55,557 bases of DNA from Falsiroseomonas oryzae (GTDB lineage: Bacteria; Pseudomonadota; Alphaproteobacteria; Acetobacterales; Acetobacteraceae): positions 1-55,557 of the forward strand of contig NZ_JAPSMD010000005.1 in NCBI RefSeq assembly GCF_027856955.1, in the 5' to 3' direction. A program made the position numbers and the translations under genes. The notes beneath the pieces were generated by a model. The model ran no database searches and was not told the origin of the DNA. It saw only the letters and a list, made by a program, of their open reading frames with translations. This document shows, piece by piece, positions 45,955 through 55,557 of this stretch. Positions within the stretch are counted from its first letter, which is position 1; each line of letters opens with the position of its first letter.

Positions 45955-47106
45955 ATGGCCAAGCGTGACTACTACCAGGTGCTGGGCGTCGCCCGCGACG
46001 CGAGCGAGGAGGACCTGAAGAAGGCCTACCGCAAGCTCGCCATGCAGTACCACCCGGATCGCAACCAGGGCGACGCGGCGGCCGAGACGAAGTTCAAGGA
46101 GCTGAACGAGGCCTACGACGTCCTGAAGGACGCCGAGAAGCGCGCGGCCTACGATCGCTTCGGCCATGCCGCCTTCGAGCAGGGCAATGGCGGGGGCGCG
46201 GGCGGCGGCTTCGGCGGCGGCAACCCCTTCGGCGGCGCCTTCGAGGACATCTTCGAGGAGATGTTCGGCGGCCTTCGCGGCGGCGCGCGCGGCCGCGGGC
46301 CGGTCGGCCGCGGGAGCGACCTGCGCACCTCTGTCGAGGTGACGCTGGAAGAGGCCTTCGCCGGCGCGAAGAAGACCATCCGCGTCGGCACCACCGTCGC
46401 CTGCGAGGCCTGCAAGGGCACCGGAGCGGAAGGCCCGGCGGCGCAGGCTGCGGCGACCTGCGGCACCTGCGGCGGGTCGGGCAAGGTCCGCGCCCAGCAA
46501 GGCTTCTTCCTGATCGAGCGCACCTGCCCCACCTGCGGCGGCGCCGGGCGCGTGGTGAAGAACCCCTGCAAGGTCTGCGCCGGCCAGGGCCGCGTGCAGC
46601 GCGACCGCACGTTGTCCGTCACCATCCCGGCCGGGGTCGAGGACGGCACACGCATCCGCCTATCCGGCGAGGGCGAGGCCGGGCTGCGCGGGGCGCCGGC
46701 GGGCGACCTCTATGTGGATGTCGGCGTGCGGTCCCACCCGATCTTCCAGCGCGATGGCGCCAACATCTTCGTCCGCGTGCCCCTGCGCATGACGCAGGCT
46801 GCGCTTGGCGGCGCGGTGGAGGTGCCGACGGTGGATGGCGGCCGCGCCAAGGTGACGATCCCCGCCGGGACCCAGACCGGCGACCAGTTCCGCCTGCGCG
46901 GCAAGGGCTTCTCCGTCCTGCGCAGCGCGGCCCGCGGCGACATGTATGTGCAGGTCGCCGTGGAGACGCCGCAGAACCTGACCAAGCGACAGCAGGAGCT
47001 GCTGGCGGAGTTCGAGCGGGAATGCGACGGCAACAGCCGCTCTTCGCCCGAAAGCGAAGGCTTCTTCGCCAAGGTGAAGGAGTTCTGGGACGGGCTCGGT
47101 CGCTAG
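45955..47106 (+). CDS. dnaJ: Co-chaperone DnaJ (Hsp40)
   Basis: 383 residues with all DnaJ parts: the J domain with YHPDRN (HPD motif that triggers the DnaK ATPase) at about 34-39, a Gly/Phe-rich hinge ([18 protein letters not shown]), and four zinc-binding repeats ([32 protein letters not shown]). The C-terminal substrate-binding domains follow ([20 protein letters not shown]). The 100-base spacer to dnaK holds an imperfect GC hairpin (GCCCGG...TCGGGC), so dnaJ may be co-transcribed at a lower level. Confidence 0.98.
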   Translation: MAKRDYYQVLGVARDASEEDLKKAYRKLAMQYHPDRNQGDAAAETKFKELNEAYDVLKDAEKRAAYDRFGHAAFEQGNGGGAGGGFGGGNPFGGAFEDIFEEMFGGLRGGARGRGPVGRGSDLRTSVEVTLEEAFAGAKKTIRVGTTVACEACKGTGAEGPAAQAAATCGTCGGSGKVRAQQGFFLIERTCPTCGGAGRVVKNPCKVCAGQGRVQRDRTLSVTIPAGVEDGTRIRLSGEGEAGLRGAPAGDLYVDVGVRSHPIFQRDGANIFVRVPLRMTQAALGGAVEVPTVDGGRAKVTIPAGTQTGDQFRLRGKGFSVLRSAARGDMYVQVAVETPQNLTKRQQELLAEFERECDGNSRSSPESEGFFAKVKEFWDGLGR

Positions 47107-47422
47107 CCCGGCCCACCTGCGCAGCGCGCCGCCAACGCGCATGTGACGCGCACGCCCCCGGTTGAGGCTTGTCCGGCTGGGAAACCTGGGGCAGCTGCCC
47201 ACGTTGTAACCTGCGACCGTCGCATCCCCCCAGCGGCGGCTCCGGCAGGCGGCGGCACGGAGACGGTCCCACCCGTGTCGCCGCCCGCCCCCCTTCGACG
47301 CCCCAGCCTGAGCACGGCCGCCCGCGCCACCTGGCGCGGCAGGCGCGTCGTCGTCCGCCGCCGCCTTGACCCCCTCCCCTGGGCGCGCGAAAGCCAGCCC
47401 GACAGCTTCGGAGGGAACAGGC
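47107..47422. other. 316-base gap between dnaJ and dapB
   Basis: Very GC-rich (many CCG/GCC runs) with no coding pattern I trust. TTGAGGCTTGTCC near 47161 and TTGACC near 47367 are possible -35 boxes for dapB, but neither has a clear -10. A GGAGGGAA ribosome binding site lies just ahead of the dapB ATG. I see no intrinsic terminator after dnaJ. Confidence 0.3.
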
Positions 47423-48193
47423 ATGCGCATCGGCATCGCCGGCATTGCCGGCCGCATGGGCCGCTTGCTGGCCGAGGAGGTCGCCGCGGCCGGCCTCACC
47501 CTCGCCGGCGGCACCATCCGCCCGGGCTCGGCCAAGGCCCCACCCGCAGGAATCCCGCTGCTGCCCGACGCCGGCGCCCTGTTCGCCGAGTCGGATGTCG
47601 TCATCGACTTCACCCATGCCGAGGAAGCGGCGCCGCATGCCGCCCTGGCGGCGGCCTCCGGCAAGGGGTTCGTGCTCGGCTCATCCGGTCTGAACGCCGC
47701 GCAGGAACGCGCGGTGGCCGAGGCCGCGCAGCGCGTCCCGGTGGTCTATGCCGCCAATTTCGCGCCCGGCGTGAACCTGGTGCTGGCCCTTGCCGAGCGG
47801 ATGGCCGCCGCCCTGCCGGGCACGCAGTACGACGCCGAGATCGTCGAGATGCACCACCGGCAGAAGGTGGACGCCCCCTCCGGCACGGCCGTCGCGATGG
47901 GTCGCGCGGTGGCGCGGGGCCGCGGCACCACGCTGGAGGAAGCCGGGATCGAGAGCGGGCGGGATGGCCACACCGGGCCGCGCGCCAGCGGCGCCATCGG
48001 CTTCGCCGCACTGCGCGGCGGCCAGGTGGTGGGCGAGCACACGCTGCTCTTCGCCGCCGCGACCGAGCATATCGCGCTGACGCATCGCAGCTTCGACCGC
48101 CGCGCCTATGCCACCGGCGCGGTGCGCGCGGCGCTCTGGCTGCGGGGCCGGGCGCCGGGACTCTACGGCATGAAGGACGTGCTCGGGATGTAG
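47423..48193 (+). CDS. dapB: 4-hydroxy-tetrahydrodipicolinate reductase
   Basis: 256 residues. DapB reduces the dipicolinate intermediate of the lysine and diaminopimelate pathway using NAD(P)H. The nucleotide motif GIAGIAGRMGR is at the start, YAANFAPGVNLVLALAE marks the domain border, and VEMHHRQKVDAPSGTA holds the active His residues and Lys. The closing GEHTLLFAAATEHIALTHRS is standard. ATG at 47423 with GGAGGGAA upstream. It likely has its own promoter in the preceding gap. Confidence 0.96.
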   Translation: MRIGIAGIAGRMGRLLAEEVAAAGLTLAGGTIRPGSAKAPPAGIPLLPDAGALFAESDVVIDFTHAEEAAPHAALAAASGKGFVLGSSGLNAAQERAVAEAAQRVPVVYAANFAPGVNLVLALAERMAAALPGTQYDAEIVEMHHRQKVDAPSGTAVAMGRAVARGRGTTLEEAGIESGRDGHTGPRASGAIGFAALRGGQVVGEHTLLFAAATEHIALTHRSFDRRAYATGAVRAALWLRGRAPGLYGMKDVLGM

Positions 48194-48275
48194 CCGACCG
48201 GATCGCTCGTTCCGGCCGTGTTGCGGCCCTGGCGGGCGTCGGGTCATGCTGCGTCCCGTGCCGTGGGAGGGCCGC

Positions 48276-48929
48276 ATGACGACCACCGGATCGACGCCGC
48301 CGGCCGAGGGATTGTCGAAGCAGACGGCGCGGAAGCTCGACCGGCTGCGCCGCAAGATCGAGGAGCAGACGCGCACCTGGGACAGCGTCGTCGCCTTCGT
48401 CACGGAGCGCTGCCAGAAGAACTACGCGATCAACGGCGTGCAGATCCAGGGCCAGGTGGATGTCGGCTACATCGCGGAGTTGCACGGCAACTACATCCTT
48501 CAGGCCGGCTTCCGCACACGGTCGGGCGCCGATCCCGCCGAGCAGGACCAGACCATCTACTTCGTCTACTTCCCCAACCGGACCGAGCCGGAACTCAGCT
48601 CCTTCAGCACGCTCGAGGACGCGGTCGAGCAGTTCCTGAGCATCATCGAGGAGGATGACCGGCGGGAGAGCAGCGGGTTCCGGCGCTTCCTGCTGGAGCA
48701 GTACCTGTCGCGCGTGGGCGTGCCGGGCACGCTGGCCGTCCTGGCGCTGGTGCTGGCCGTGCTGCTGGAGATAGTCAGCACGACGCCGAATGAGCTGTGG
48801 ACGCTCTGCGTCGCGGCCTTCGCCTTCTACTTCGGCACCCGCAGCGGCGAGCGCAGCTCGCGGGTCCCGCCCGACGAGCCGCCGGCGGGGAAGACGGGAG
48901 CCACGGGCGGCACCAGCGCCACGGGTTAG
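48276..48929 (+). CDS. Hypothetical protein with C-terminal membrane anchor
   Basis: 217 residues. The N-terminal 150 residues are soluble with a coiled helix ([20 protein letters not shown]) followed by mixed strands; [19 protein letters not shown] and [16 protein letters not shown] are two membrane segments. The tail is short and Gly/Thr-rich. I recognise no family. The ATG at 48276 is chosen for its GGGAGG; an ATG at 48246 is in frame. It sits between dapB and metK but has no evident tie to either. Confidence 0.7.
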   Translation: MTTTGSTPPAEGLSKQTARKLDRLRRKIEEQTRTWDSVVAFVTERCQKNYAINGVQIQGQVDVGYIAELHGNYILQAGFRTRSGADPAEQDQTIYFVYFPNRTEPELSSFSTLEDAVEQFLSIIEEDDRRESSGFRRFLLEQYLSRVGVPGTLAVLALVLAVLLEIVSTTPNELWTLCVAAFAFYFGTRSGERSSRVPPDEPPAGKTGATGGTSATG

Positions 48930-49068
48930 CGCCGGCGTCGGCGCGGCGGCCCCTGGATGCCTTGACCCTGCCTCACTCCGCTGCGATACGCGCCCGTCCC
49001 GGATCCGCCGGGTCCGTCCTGGCCGGGACATGCCGGCCGTCCCACGCGACAAGAGGCCGAACCACGCC

Positions 49069-50256
49069 ATGCGCGATACCGGCGAGTATCTCTTCACCTC
49101 GGAAAGCGTCTCCGAGGGCCATCCCGACAAGGTGGCCGACCGCATCTCCGACACGGTGCTGGACGCCTTCCTGACGGCCGATCCCTACTCGCGCGTGGCC
49201 TGCGAGACACTGGTGACGACCAACCGCGTCGTCCTCGCGGGCGAGGTCCGCGGCCCCGGCAGCGTCACGGCGGACCTGCTGCAGCACCTGGCCCGCATGG
49301 CCATCCACGACATCGGCTACGAGCAGGACGGCTTCCACTGGCAGAACGCCCATGTGGAATGCCACCTCCACGCCCAGTCCGCGCACATCGCGCAGGGCGT
49401 GGACGCCGCCGGCAACAAGGACGAGGGCGCCGGCGACCAGGGCATCATGTTCGGCTACGCCTGCCGCGAGACGCCGGACCTGATGCCGGCGCCGCTCTAC
49501 TACGCGCACATGATCCTGCGCCGCATCAGCGAGCTGCGCCGCAACAAGGACAAGTCGGTGGAGGGCCTGCTGCCCGACGCCAAGTCCCAGGTGACGCTGC
49601 GCTACGTGGACGGCAAGCCGGTCGGCGCGACCTCCGTCGTCGTCTCCACCCAGCATGTCGAGGGGCTGGAGCAGGCCGAGATCAAGCGCATGCTCCGCCC
49701 GCTGGTGGAAAGCACGCTGCCGAAGGGCTGGATGTGCCCGGACAACGAGTTCTACGTGAACCCTACCGGCAAGTTCGTCATCGGCGGGCCGGACGGCGAC
49801 TGCGGCCTGACCGGGCGCAAGATCATCGTGGACACCTATGGCGGCGCGGCCCCGCACGGTGGGGGCGCGTTCAGCGGCAAGGACCCGACGAAGGTGGACC
49901 GCTCGGCGGCCTATGCCGCCCGCTACGTGGCGAAGAACGTCGTCGCGGCGGGCCTGGCCGACAAGTGCACCATCCAGGTCAGCTACGCGATCGGCGTCTC
50001 CAAGCCGCTGTCGGTCTATTTCGACCTGCACGGCACGGGCAAGGACATCGACGAGGTGAAGCTGGCCAAGGTGGTGGACGGGCTGGTCAACCTCTCCCCA
50101 CGCGGCATCCGCGAGCACCTGCACCTGAACCGGCCGATCTACGTGCCGACCAGCGCCTACGGCCATTTCGGCCGCACGCCGGACCCGGAGAAGGGCACCT
50201 TCACCTGGGAGCGGACCGACCTGGTGGACGATCTGAAGCGGGCCTTCGGGCGGTAA
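49069..50256 (+). CDS. metK: S-adenosylmethionine synthase
   Basis: 395 residues. MetK makes S-adenosylmethionine from methionine and ATP. Signatures: [20 protein letters not shown] at 9-28, the hexapeptide-like [13 protein letters not shown], and the P-loop [19 protein letters not shown]. All ATP and methionine contacts expected in these motifs are present. Two methyltransferase genes follow (50329 and trmB), both users of the product. I looked for a SAM riboswitch in the 139-base leader and found none. Confidence 0.97.
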   Translation: MRDTGEYLFTSESVSEGHPDKVADRISDTVLDAFLTADPYSRVACETLVTTNRVVLAGEVRGPGSVTADLLQHLARMAIHDIGYEQDGFHWQNAHVECHLHAQSAHIAQGVDAAGNKDEGAGDQGIMFGYACRETPDLMPAPLYYAHMILRRISELRRNKDKSVEGLLPDAKSQVTLRYVDGKPVGATSVVVSTQHVEGLEQAEIKRMLRPLVESTLPKGWMCPDNEFYVNPTGKFVIGGPDGDCGLTGRKIIVDTYGGAAPHGGGAFSGKDPTKVDRSAAYAARYVAKNVVAAGLADKCTIQVSYAIGVSKPLSVYFDLHGTGKDIDEVKLAKVVDGLVNLSPRGIREHLHLNRPIYVPTSAYGHFGRTPDPEKGTFTWERTDLVDDLKRAFGR

Positions 50257-50328
50257 CCCACGACCAGCCGCCCGCGGCCGCCTCGGCGGCCGCGGGCGCT
50301 ATCGCGGCAAGCCTGGGAGGCGCAGGGC

Positions 50329-50934
50329 GTGGCGGGTCAGCACTGGATTCGCGTGGTGATGGAGCGGCGGCTCGAGGAACTGGGCCGCCAGCTGCCGCTC
50401 AAGCGGATGACGGCCGCGGAGATCTCTGGCCGGGCCTGGAAGCGGCGCGGCTTCCGCTCGTATGAGACGCTGGCCTACCCCAGCTTCGACATCTGCCGCG
50501 ACCGCGGCGAGAAGCGCTACGACTGCATCATCGCCGAGCAGGTCTGGGAGCACTTGATCGACCCGGTCGCCGCGACGGCGAACGTCTTCGCGATGCTCAA
50601 CCCGGGCGGCACCTTCATCATCAGCACGCCCTTCCTCATCAAGCTGCATGCCGGGCCGCTCGATTGCTCGCGCTGGTCGCCGACCGGCATGCGCAGCATG
50701 CTGGTGCGCGCCGGCTTCGAGGATAAGGGCATGATCGTGGAAAGCTGGGGCAACCGCGCCTGCCTGATCGCCAACCTCGACAAATGGGCGATCTACGATC
50801 CTGAGAAGCACGACCTGAAGAACGAGCCGGACGTGCCTCTGGTGGTCTGGGCCATCGCCCGCAAGCCGGCCGAGGCCGCTGCCGAGGCCCCGGCGCAGGC
50901 GCCCGCCAAGCAGGTCGCGACAGCTGCCGGCTGA
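50329..50934 (+). CDS. Class I SAM-dependent methyltransferase (partial motif I)
   Basis: 201 residues, GTG start after GGGAGG. YDCIIAEQVWEHLIDPVAA and AMLNPGGTFIISTPFLIKLH are the motif II and post-motif II blocks of methyltransferases acting on small molecules or lipids. The glycine-rich SAM loop is reduced to AAEISGRAWK, so the cofactor site is unusual. The C-terminus is a Pro/Ala-rich tail. It follows metK by 72 bases; a shared transcript is plausible. Confidence 0.75.
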   Translation: MAGQHWIRVVMERRLEELGRQLPLKRMTAAEISGRAWKRRGFRSYETLAYPSFDICRDRGEKRYDCIIAEQVWEHLIDPVAATANVFAMLNPGGTFIISTPFLIKLHAGPLDCSRWSPTGMRSMLVRAGFEDKGMIVESWGNRACLIANLDKWAIYDPEKHDLKNEPDVPLVVWAIARKPAEAAAEAPAQAPAKQVATAAG

Positions 50935-51646
50935 GGCGGGCGCGGCGCGTCCGGGTCTCGCCGAGGGCGTCCCCGACCGGTTATACGGCCGCCGCCGCGG
51001 CCATCCGCTGCGACCGCGCCAGCAGCGCCTTCTCGACATCACCCTGCCGCGCCTGCGCCTGACAGCGGAGCAGGCCGGGGATCCGCGCGCCGCCTTCGGC
51101 ATGCCCGGCGCGCCGCTGTGGCTCGAGGTCGGCTTCGGCGGCGGGGAGCATGCGCTGGACCAGATCGCGGCCCACCCCGAAGTGGCCTACATCGCGTCCG
51201 AGGTTTTCGAGAACGGCCTCTGCTCGCTGCTGTCGCGCCTGGTCGCGGAGGGGGAGGAAGCCACCGGCGCCCTGCCCCGCAACCTGCGCCTCTGGCCTCG
51301 GGACGCGCGGCACCTGCTGGCCGCCCTGCCAGACGCCGCGCTGGACCGGCTGTTCCTGCTGTTTCCAGACCCCTGGCCGAAGGCGCGCCATGCCAAGCGG
51401 CGCTTCGTGCACCCGGCGCTGCTGCCGCTGGTCGCGCGTGCGCTGCGCCCGGGCGGCGAATGGCGCATCGCTTCCGACGACCCGACCTACCAGCTCTGGG
51501 TCGAGGAGGTGATGGCCGGCGCCGCCGACTTCGCCCTGCTCTCCCGCAACACGGCACGACCCCCGGGCTGGCCCGGCACCCGCTATGAGGCGAAGGCCCT
51601 GCGGGAGGGGCGGACGCCGATCTATTGGGTGTTCGCGCGCCGCTGA
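50924..51646 (+). CDS. trmB: tRNA (guanine-N7)-methyltransferase
   Basis: TrmB methylates G46 in tRNA. LEVGFGGGEHALDQIAAH is the SAM site and LFPDPWPKARHAKRRFVHP the family signature. Homology clearly extends upstream of the first ATG (51101): RLYGRRRGHPLRPRQQRLL begins at 50978, as in all TrmB proteins. No ATG, GTG or TTG exists in that frame before it. The CTG at 50924 would give 240 residues, the normal length, and would overlap the previous gene. Either CTG is used or a base is wrong upstream. Confidence 0.85.
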   Translation: MPAEAGAARPGLAEGVPDRLYGRRRGHPLRPRQQRLLDITLPRLRLTAEQAGDPRAAFGMPGAPLWLEVGFGGGEHALDQIAAHPEVAYIASEVFENGLCSLLSRLVAEGEEATGALPRNLRLWPRDARHLLAALPDAALDRLFLLFPDPWPKARHAKRRFVHPALLPLVARALRPGGEWRIASDDPTYQLWVEEVMAGAADFALLSRNTARPPGWPGTRYEAKALREGRTPIYWVFARR

Positions 51647-51649
51647 GAC

Positions 51650-51700
51650 CATCTTCGCGATTGTGTGATCGTATACTTCACGCTATTGTGAGCGCCTGCG
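51650..51700 (+). promoter_or_regulatory. AT-rich promoter-like stretch with a repeated ATTGTG
   Basis: This is one of the few AT-rich places in the right half. ATTGTGTGA at about 51660 and ATTGTGAGC at about 51685 form a direct repeat about 25 bases apart, with GTATAC between. It may be the promoter and an operator of the peptidase-like gene. No transcript data. Confidence 0.35.
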
Positions 51701-51721
51701 TTTCCCTTGCAGGTCCTCCCG

Positions 51722-52210
51722 ATGCCGTTGATCTCCGCGAACGACGACCACCCCCGCCGCCTGCGCCGGCCCGAGGACTTCGCCGGCGAGCGCGGCGGAC
51801 ATGCGCCCTGGTGCGGGCCAGCCGCGGTCGCGACGGCGGCTGGGCTGTCCTATGCCAGTGCCTGCGAACTGCTCGCCCGCGTTGCGCCCACGCGCTATCC
51901 GGCGGGACGTGAGATCGTGACCGCCTGGTGGCGCGATCTGGTCGGCGCGCTGGACCAGATCGGCATCCGGGCCGAGCCTCACCCGCTGGAAGGGCGGCCG
52001 ACGCTCTGCCGGGCGGTCAGGCAGGGGCTGCCGGAAGGCTGGTGGCTGACCCGTGTGACCGACCATTTCTGCCTGGTGCGCGTCGCCCGTCGCGGCCACG
52101 CGGAGGTGTTCGACAACCGCCTCCACGCCGCGCCCCTGTCGGTGAAGACGCATGGGCGCCGCCGCGTGACGCATCTGGCGCGCGTGCCGGCACCGCCGGG
52201 CGCGGAGTGA
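51722..52210 (+). CDS. Small papain-like cysteine peptidase-type protein
   Basis: 162 residues. HAPWCGPAAVATAAGLSYA near residue 26 has the Cys-Gly-Pro of C39/papain-type peptidases at the head of a helix. A His follows in TDHFCLVRVARRGH (about residue 113) and a possible Asn/Asp in EVFDNRLH. This Cys-His-Asn order suggests a peptidase or transglutaminase fold. No signal peptide is evident. I do not know a named family, so the function is an inference from these motifs. Confidence 0.55.
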   Translation: MPLISANDDHPRRLRRPEDFAGERGGHAPWCGPAAVATAAGLSYASACELLARVAPTRYPAGREIVTAWWRDLVGALDQIGIRAEPHPLEGRPTLCRAVRQGLPEGWWLTRVTDHFCLVRVARRGHAEVFDNRLHAAPLSVKTHGRRRVTHLARVPAPPGAE

Positions 52211-52244
52211 CGCCGGCGCTGCCCGGGCCGTCCTGACGCGGTTC

Positions 52245-52273
52245 TTGCCCCGAGGTGAGGGTCGGCCTATATA
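52245..52273 (+). promoter_or_regulatory. Probable sigma-70 promoter of the rimP-nusA-infB operon
   Basis: TTGCCC at 52245-52250, a 17-base spacer, then TATATA at 52268-52273. Both boxes and the spacing fit the housekeeping promoter. Transcription would start near 52280, giving a leader of about 80 bases that contains the terminator at 52303. Confidence 0.65.
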
Positions 52274-52302
52274 GGCTGTAGATCGCTTTCCGAGCTCAAC
52301 GG

Positions 52303-52330
52303 AAGGTGGCCCGAAAGGGCCACCTTTTTT
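52303..52330 (+). terminator. Strong intrinsic terminator in the rimP leader
   Basis: AAGGTGGCCC, loop GAAA, GGGCCACCTT, then TTTT: a 10-base perfect stem with a GNRA tetraloop and a T-run. It lies between the promoter and the rimP ATG. Leader terminators ahead of rimP are known in proteobacteria and fit feedback control by NusA. It could also end transcription from upstream. Confidence 0.85.
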
Positions 52331-52359
52331 GTTGGCCGGCGGCGCCAGACATTTTGCGC

Positions 52360-52908
52360 ATGACCCAGCCCGACCCCGCCCTGCCGACCGACGACGACGT
52401 GCCCCGCCACGAGGGCCTGGAGGCGCGCATCGCCGCCGCCATCCTGCCCAGCCTGCGGCAGATGGGCTATGAGCTCGTGCGGGTGCAGGTCAGCGGCAAG
52501 GAACGCCCGACCGTGCAGATCATGGCCGACCGTACCGACGACGCCCCCTTCCGCGTCGAGGATTGCGAGGCGATCAGCCACGCCATCGGCGCCGTGCTCG
52601 ACGTGGAGGACCCGATCCGGGGCGAATGGATGCTGGAAGTGTCCTCCGCCGGCATCGACCGCCCCTTGACCCGGATCAAGGACTGGAACCGCTTTGCCGG
52701 ACACGTTGCGACCGTCGAACTGGTCGTGCCGCAGGAGGGGCGCAAGCGCTTCAAGGGCATTGCCCTCGGCGCGGATGCCGAGGTCGCGCGCCTGAAGCTG
52801 GAAGACGGCAGCGAAGTCGCCTTCCAGCGCGGCAACATCCGCAAGGCGAAGCTCGTGCTCACCGATGAACTCATCGCGGCAACCGCCGCCACTCCGAAGG
52901 GACACTGA
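52360..52908 (+). CDS. rimP: Ribosome maturation factor RimP
   Basis: 182 residues. RimP helps assemble the 30S subunit. [20 protein letters not shown] and the block [20 protein letters not shown] followed by [14 protein letters not shown] are family signatures; the C-terminal Sm-like domain carries [20 protein letters not shown]. The ATG at 52360 is chosen because homology starts near it; in-frame codons upstream run through the terminator. The stop is followed after three bases by nusA. Confidence 0.95.
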   Translation: MTQPDPALPTDDDVPRHEGLEARIAAAILPSLRQMGYELVRVQVSGKERPTVQIMADRTDDAPFRVEDCEAISHAIGAVLDVEDPIRGEWMLEVSSAGIDRPLTRIKDWNRFAGHVATVELVVPQEGRKRFKGIALGADAEVARLKLEDGSEVAFQRGNIRKAKLVLTDELIAATAATPKGH

Positions 52909-52911
52909 TCC

Positions 52912-54525
<1,614 letters not shown>

Positions 54526-54529
54526 GATC

Positions 54530-55276
54530 CTGCCCGTCCTGCCGGAGGCAGGCGGCGACGGGGCTGCGGATGAGGAGGAGACGGAGCGGGGTCCGCTCCG
54601 CCGATGCCTCGTCACGCGCGAGCGGCTGCCGAAGGAGGCGATGATCCGCTTCGTGCTCGACCCGGATCGCCGGATCGTGCCCGATCTGGCCGAACGACTG
54701 CCCGGCCGGGGAATGTGGTTGAGCGCAAGGGCCGATGTGATAGAACAGGCTGCGCGCCGCGGGGCCTTTGCGAAGGCAGCCCGCGGCGAGGTGCTTGTGC
54801 CCCCCGACCTTCGCGCATGCATCGAGGACGGCCTTCGGGGGCGCGTCCGGGATCTCGTCGGTTTCGCGCGGCGCGCGGGGCAGGCGGTGAGCGGTTGGCA
54901 GGCGGCCCGCGAATGGCTGCAGGCCGGCCGGGTCGGCCTGCTGGTGCAGGCGGCGGACGGCAGCCCGGCGGAGAAGGCCAGGCTGGTCGGCCTCCGCCAG
55001 TTGCCGGCGGTGGCGCCGCTGACCGCGGCGGAGCTGGGCGCACTGTTCGGCCGGGACCGGGCGGTGCATGTCGCCATCGCCCCCGGGCGGCTGGCGGAGA
55101 GGATTGCGGCGGAAGCCGCGCGGCTGGCGGGGATGATCCCGGTGGCCGGAGACACGGGAGCCACGCAGCCGCGTGGCGGCCGCAAGCCGGGCGAGGATCC
55201 GGCACGGCGTGACCAACGCGCCCCGCGGGACGCGCATCACCGCGGCCGCGACGGCGCGACCGAAGGAACGGAATGA
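54530..55276 (+). CDS. YlxR/DUF448 RNA-binding protein with L7Ae-like domain
   Basis: About 248 residues. The YlxR domain is RRCLVTRERLPKEAMIRFVL then VPDLAERLPGRGMWLSA; a second domain (RVRDLVGFARRAGQAVSGW, then GRVGLLVQAADGS) resembles the L7Ae/ribosomal L30e fold usually fused here in alphaproteobacteria. The first ATG (54641) lies inside the YlxR motif, so the real start is upstream. No ATG, GTG or TTG exists in that frame back into nusA. The CTG at 54530 is the best remaining candidate. It probably binds RNA and may affect RNase P or transcription. Confidence 0.8.
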   Translation: MPVLPEAGGDGAADEEETERGPLRRCLVTRERLPKEAMIRFVLDPDRRIVPDLAERLPGRGMWLSARADVIEQAARRGAFAKAARGEVLVPPDLRACIEDGLRGRVRDLVGFARRAGQAVSGWQAAREWLQAGRVGLLVQAADGSPAEKARLVGLRQLPAVAPLTAAELGALFGRDRAVHVAIAPGRLAERIAAEAARLAGMIPVAGDTGATQPRGGRKPGEDPARRDQRAPRDAHHRGRDGATEGTE

Positions 55277-55557
55277 CAGACGAGACATCGGGTTCGGATC
55301 GGCGGATGAGCGACCAGAACGACCAGGATTCAGGCAAGGGCCGGCTCTCGCTCCGGCCGGGCGGGCGCCTGGACCTGGGCAAGACCGTTGACGGCGGAAG
55401 CGTGCGCCAGTCCTTCAGCCACGGCCGCAGCAAGGTCGTGCAGGTGGAGGTGGTGAAGAAGCGCCCGGCGCCTGGCGTGCCGGCGGCGAAGCCGGCCGGC
55501 CCCGCCGCTGCGGGGCCTGCGGCGAAGCCCGCCATCGGCGGCGCGCCCAAGCCGGGC
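55273..55557 (+). CDS. infB: Translation initiation factor IF-2, 5' part
   Basis: Only the first 95 residues are in the window. GRLSLRPGGRLDLGKTVDGG and SVRQSFSHGRSKVVQVEVV are the alphaproteobacterial IF-2 N-terminal (IF2-associated) region, followed by an Ala/Pro-rich linker that runs off the edge. The ATG overlaps the ylxR stop (ATGA); a second ATG 11 codons later is also possible. IF-2 places initiator tRNA on the ribosome. Operon order rimP-nusA-ylxR-infB is the standard one. Confidence 0.95.
   Translation, partial: MTDETSGSDRRMSDQNDQDSGKGRLSLRPGGRLDLGKTVDGGSVRQSFSHGRSKVVQVEVVKKRPAPGVPAAKPAGPAAAGPAAKPAIGGAPKPG

Noticed and set aside
48930-49068. SAM riboswitch ahead of metK
   Set aside because: The leader has only a short CCCGG/CCGGG hairpin and none of the conserved cores of SAM-I, SAM-II or SAM/SAH riboswitches that I could recognise.

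Overview
The window is one contiguous piece of a very GC-rich alphaproteobacterial chromosome. The gene order rimP-nusA-ylxR-infB, the dnaK-dnaJ pair, the DUF3422 gene and two Bug-type solute receptors fit the Rhodospirillales, most likely Acetobacteraceae such as a Roseomonas-like genus. That placement is an inference from gene content; there is no rRNA to test it. 

Layout: (1) 1-778, minus strand: a DUF3489 gene cut by the window edge and a small upstream gene broken by an in-frame TGA. (2) 901-31170, plus strand: the late operon of a tailed prophage (terS, terL, gpW-like connector, lambda-type portal, protease/major capsid fusion, DUF2190, head-tail genes, holin-like, DUF6441, tail tube, tail chaperone with a likely -1 frameshift, tape measure, DUF2460, DUF2163, NlpC/P60, gpJ-like, tail fibre). 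The packaging and head genes look lambda-like, and the tail tip resembles gene transfer agents. The prophage is decaying: terS, terL and the DUF2460 gene are frameshifted, the tape measure has lost nearly all of its middle, and gpJ carries two stop codons plus an IS256 element that itself has two stops. No integrase, repressor or att site is in view. 

Foreign cargo is lodged between the structural genes: a DsbA/kappa-GST-like oxidoreductase (terL/gpW); a DUF4157 HELAH protein, an IS5-type element, an acyl-CoA synthetase and an HNH endonuclease (portal/protease); a Bug receptor with two MaoC hydratases (tail tube/chaperone); an AraC-TPR regulator with a DUF1194 protein (DUF2460/DUF2163). At two of these places the 3' end of the upstream structural gene is repeated in diverged form on the far side of the cargo. 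This is the most unusual feature of the window. 

(3) 31256-41300: an accessory metabolic region with a second Bug receptor, an NTF2-like protein, a 2-keto-4-pentenoate hydratase-like enzyme, a tightly coupled SDR-GST-[2Fe-2S/FAD dehydrogenase]-FAD dehydrogenase operon resembling hcnABC, opine or D-hydroxyproline dehydrogenases, a quinone oxidoreductase facing a LysR regulator, and an IS481-type remnant. (4) 41433-55557: the chromosomal backbone with a CHAP/peptidoglycan-binding protein, DUF3422, dnaK, dnaJ, dapB, a membrane protein, metK, a methyltransferase, trmB, a papain-like small protein, and the rimP-nusA-ylxR-infB operon behind a strong leader terminator. infB runs off the right edge.
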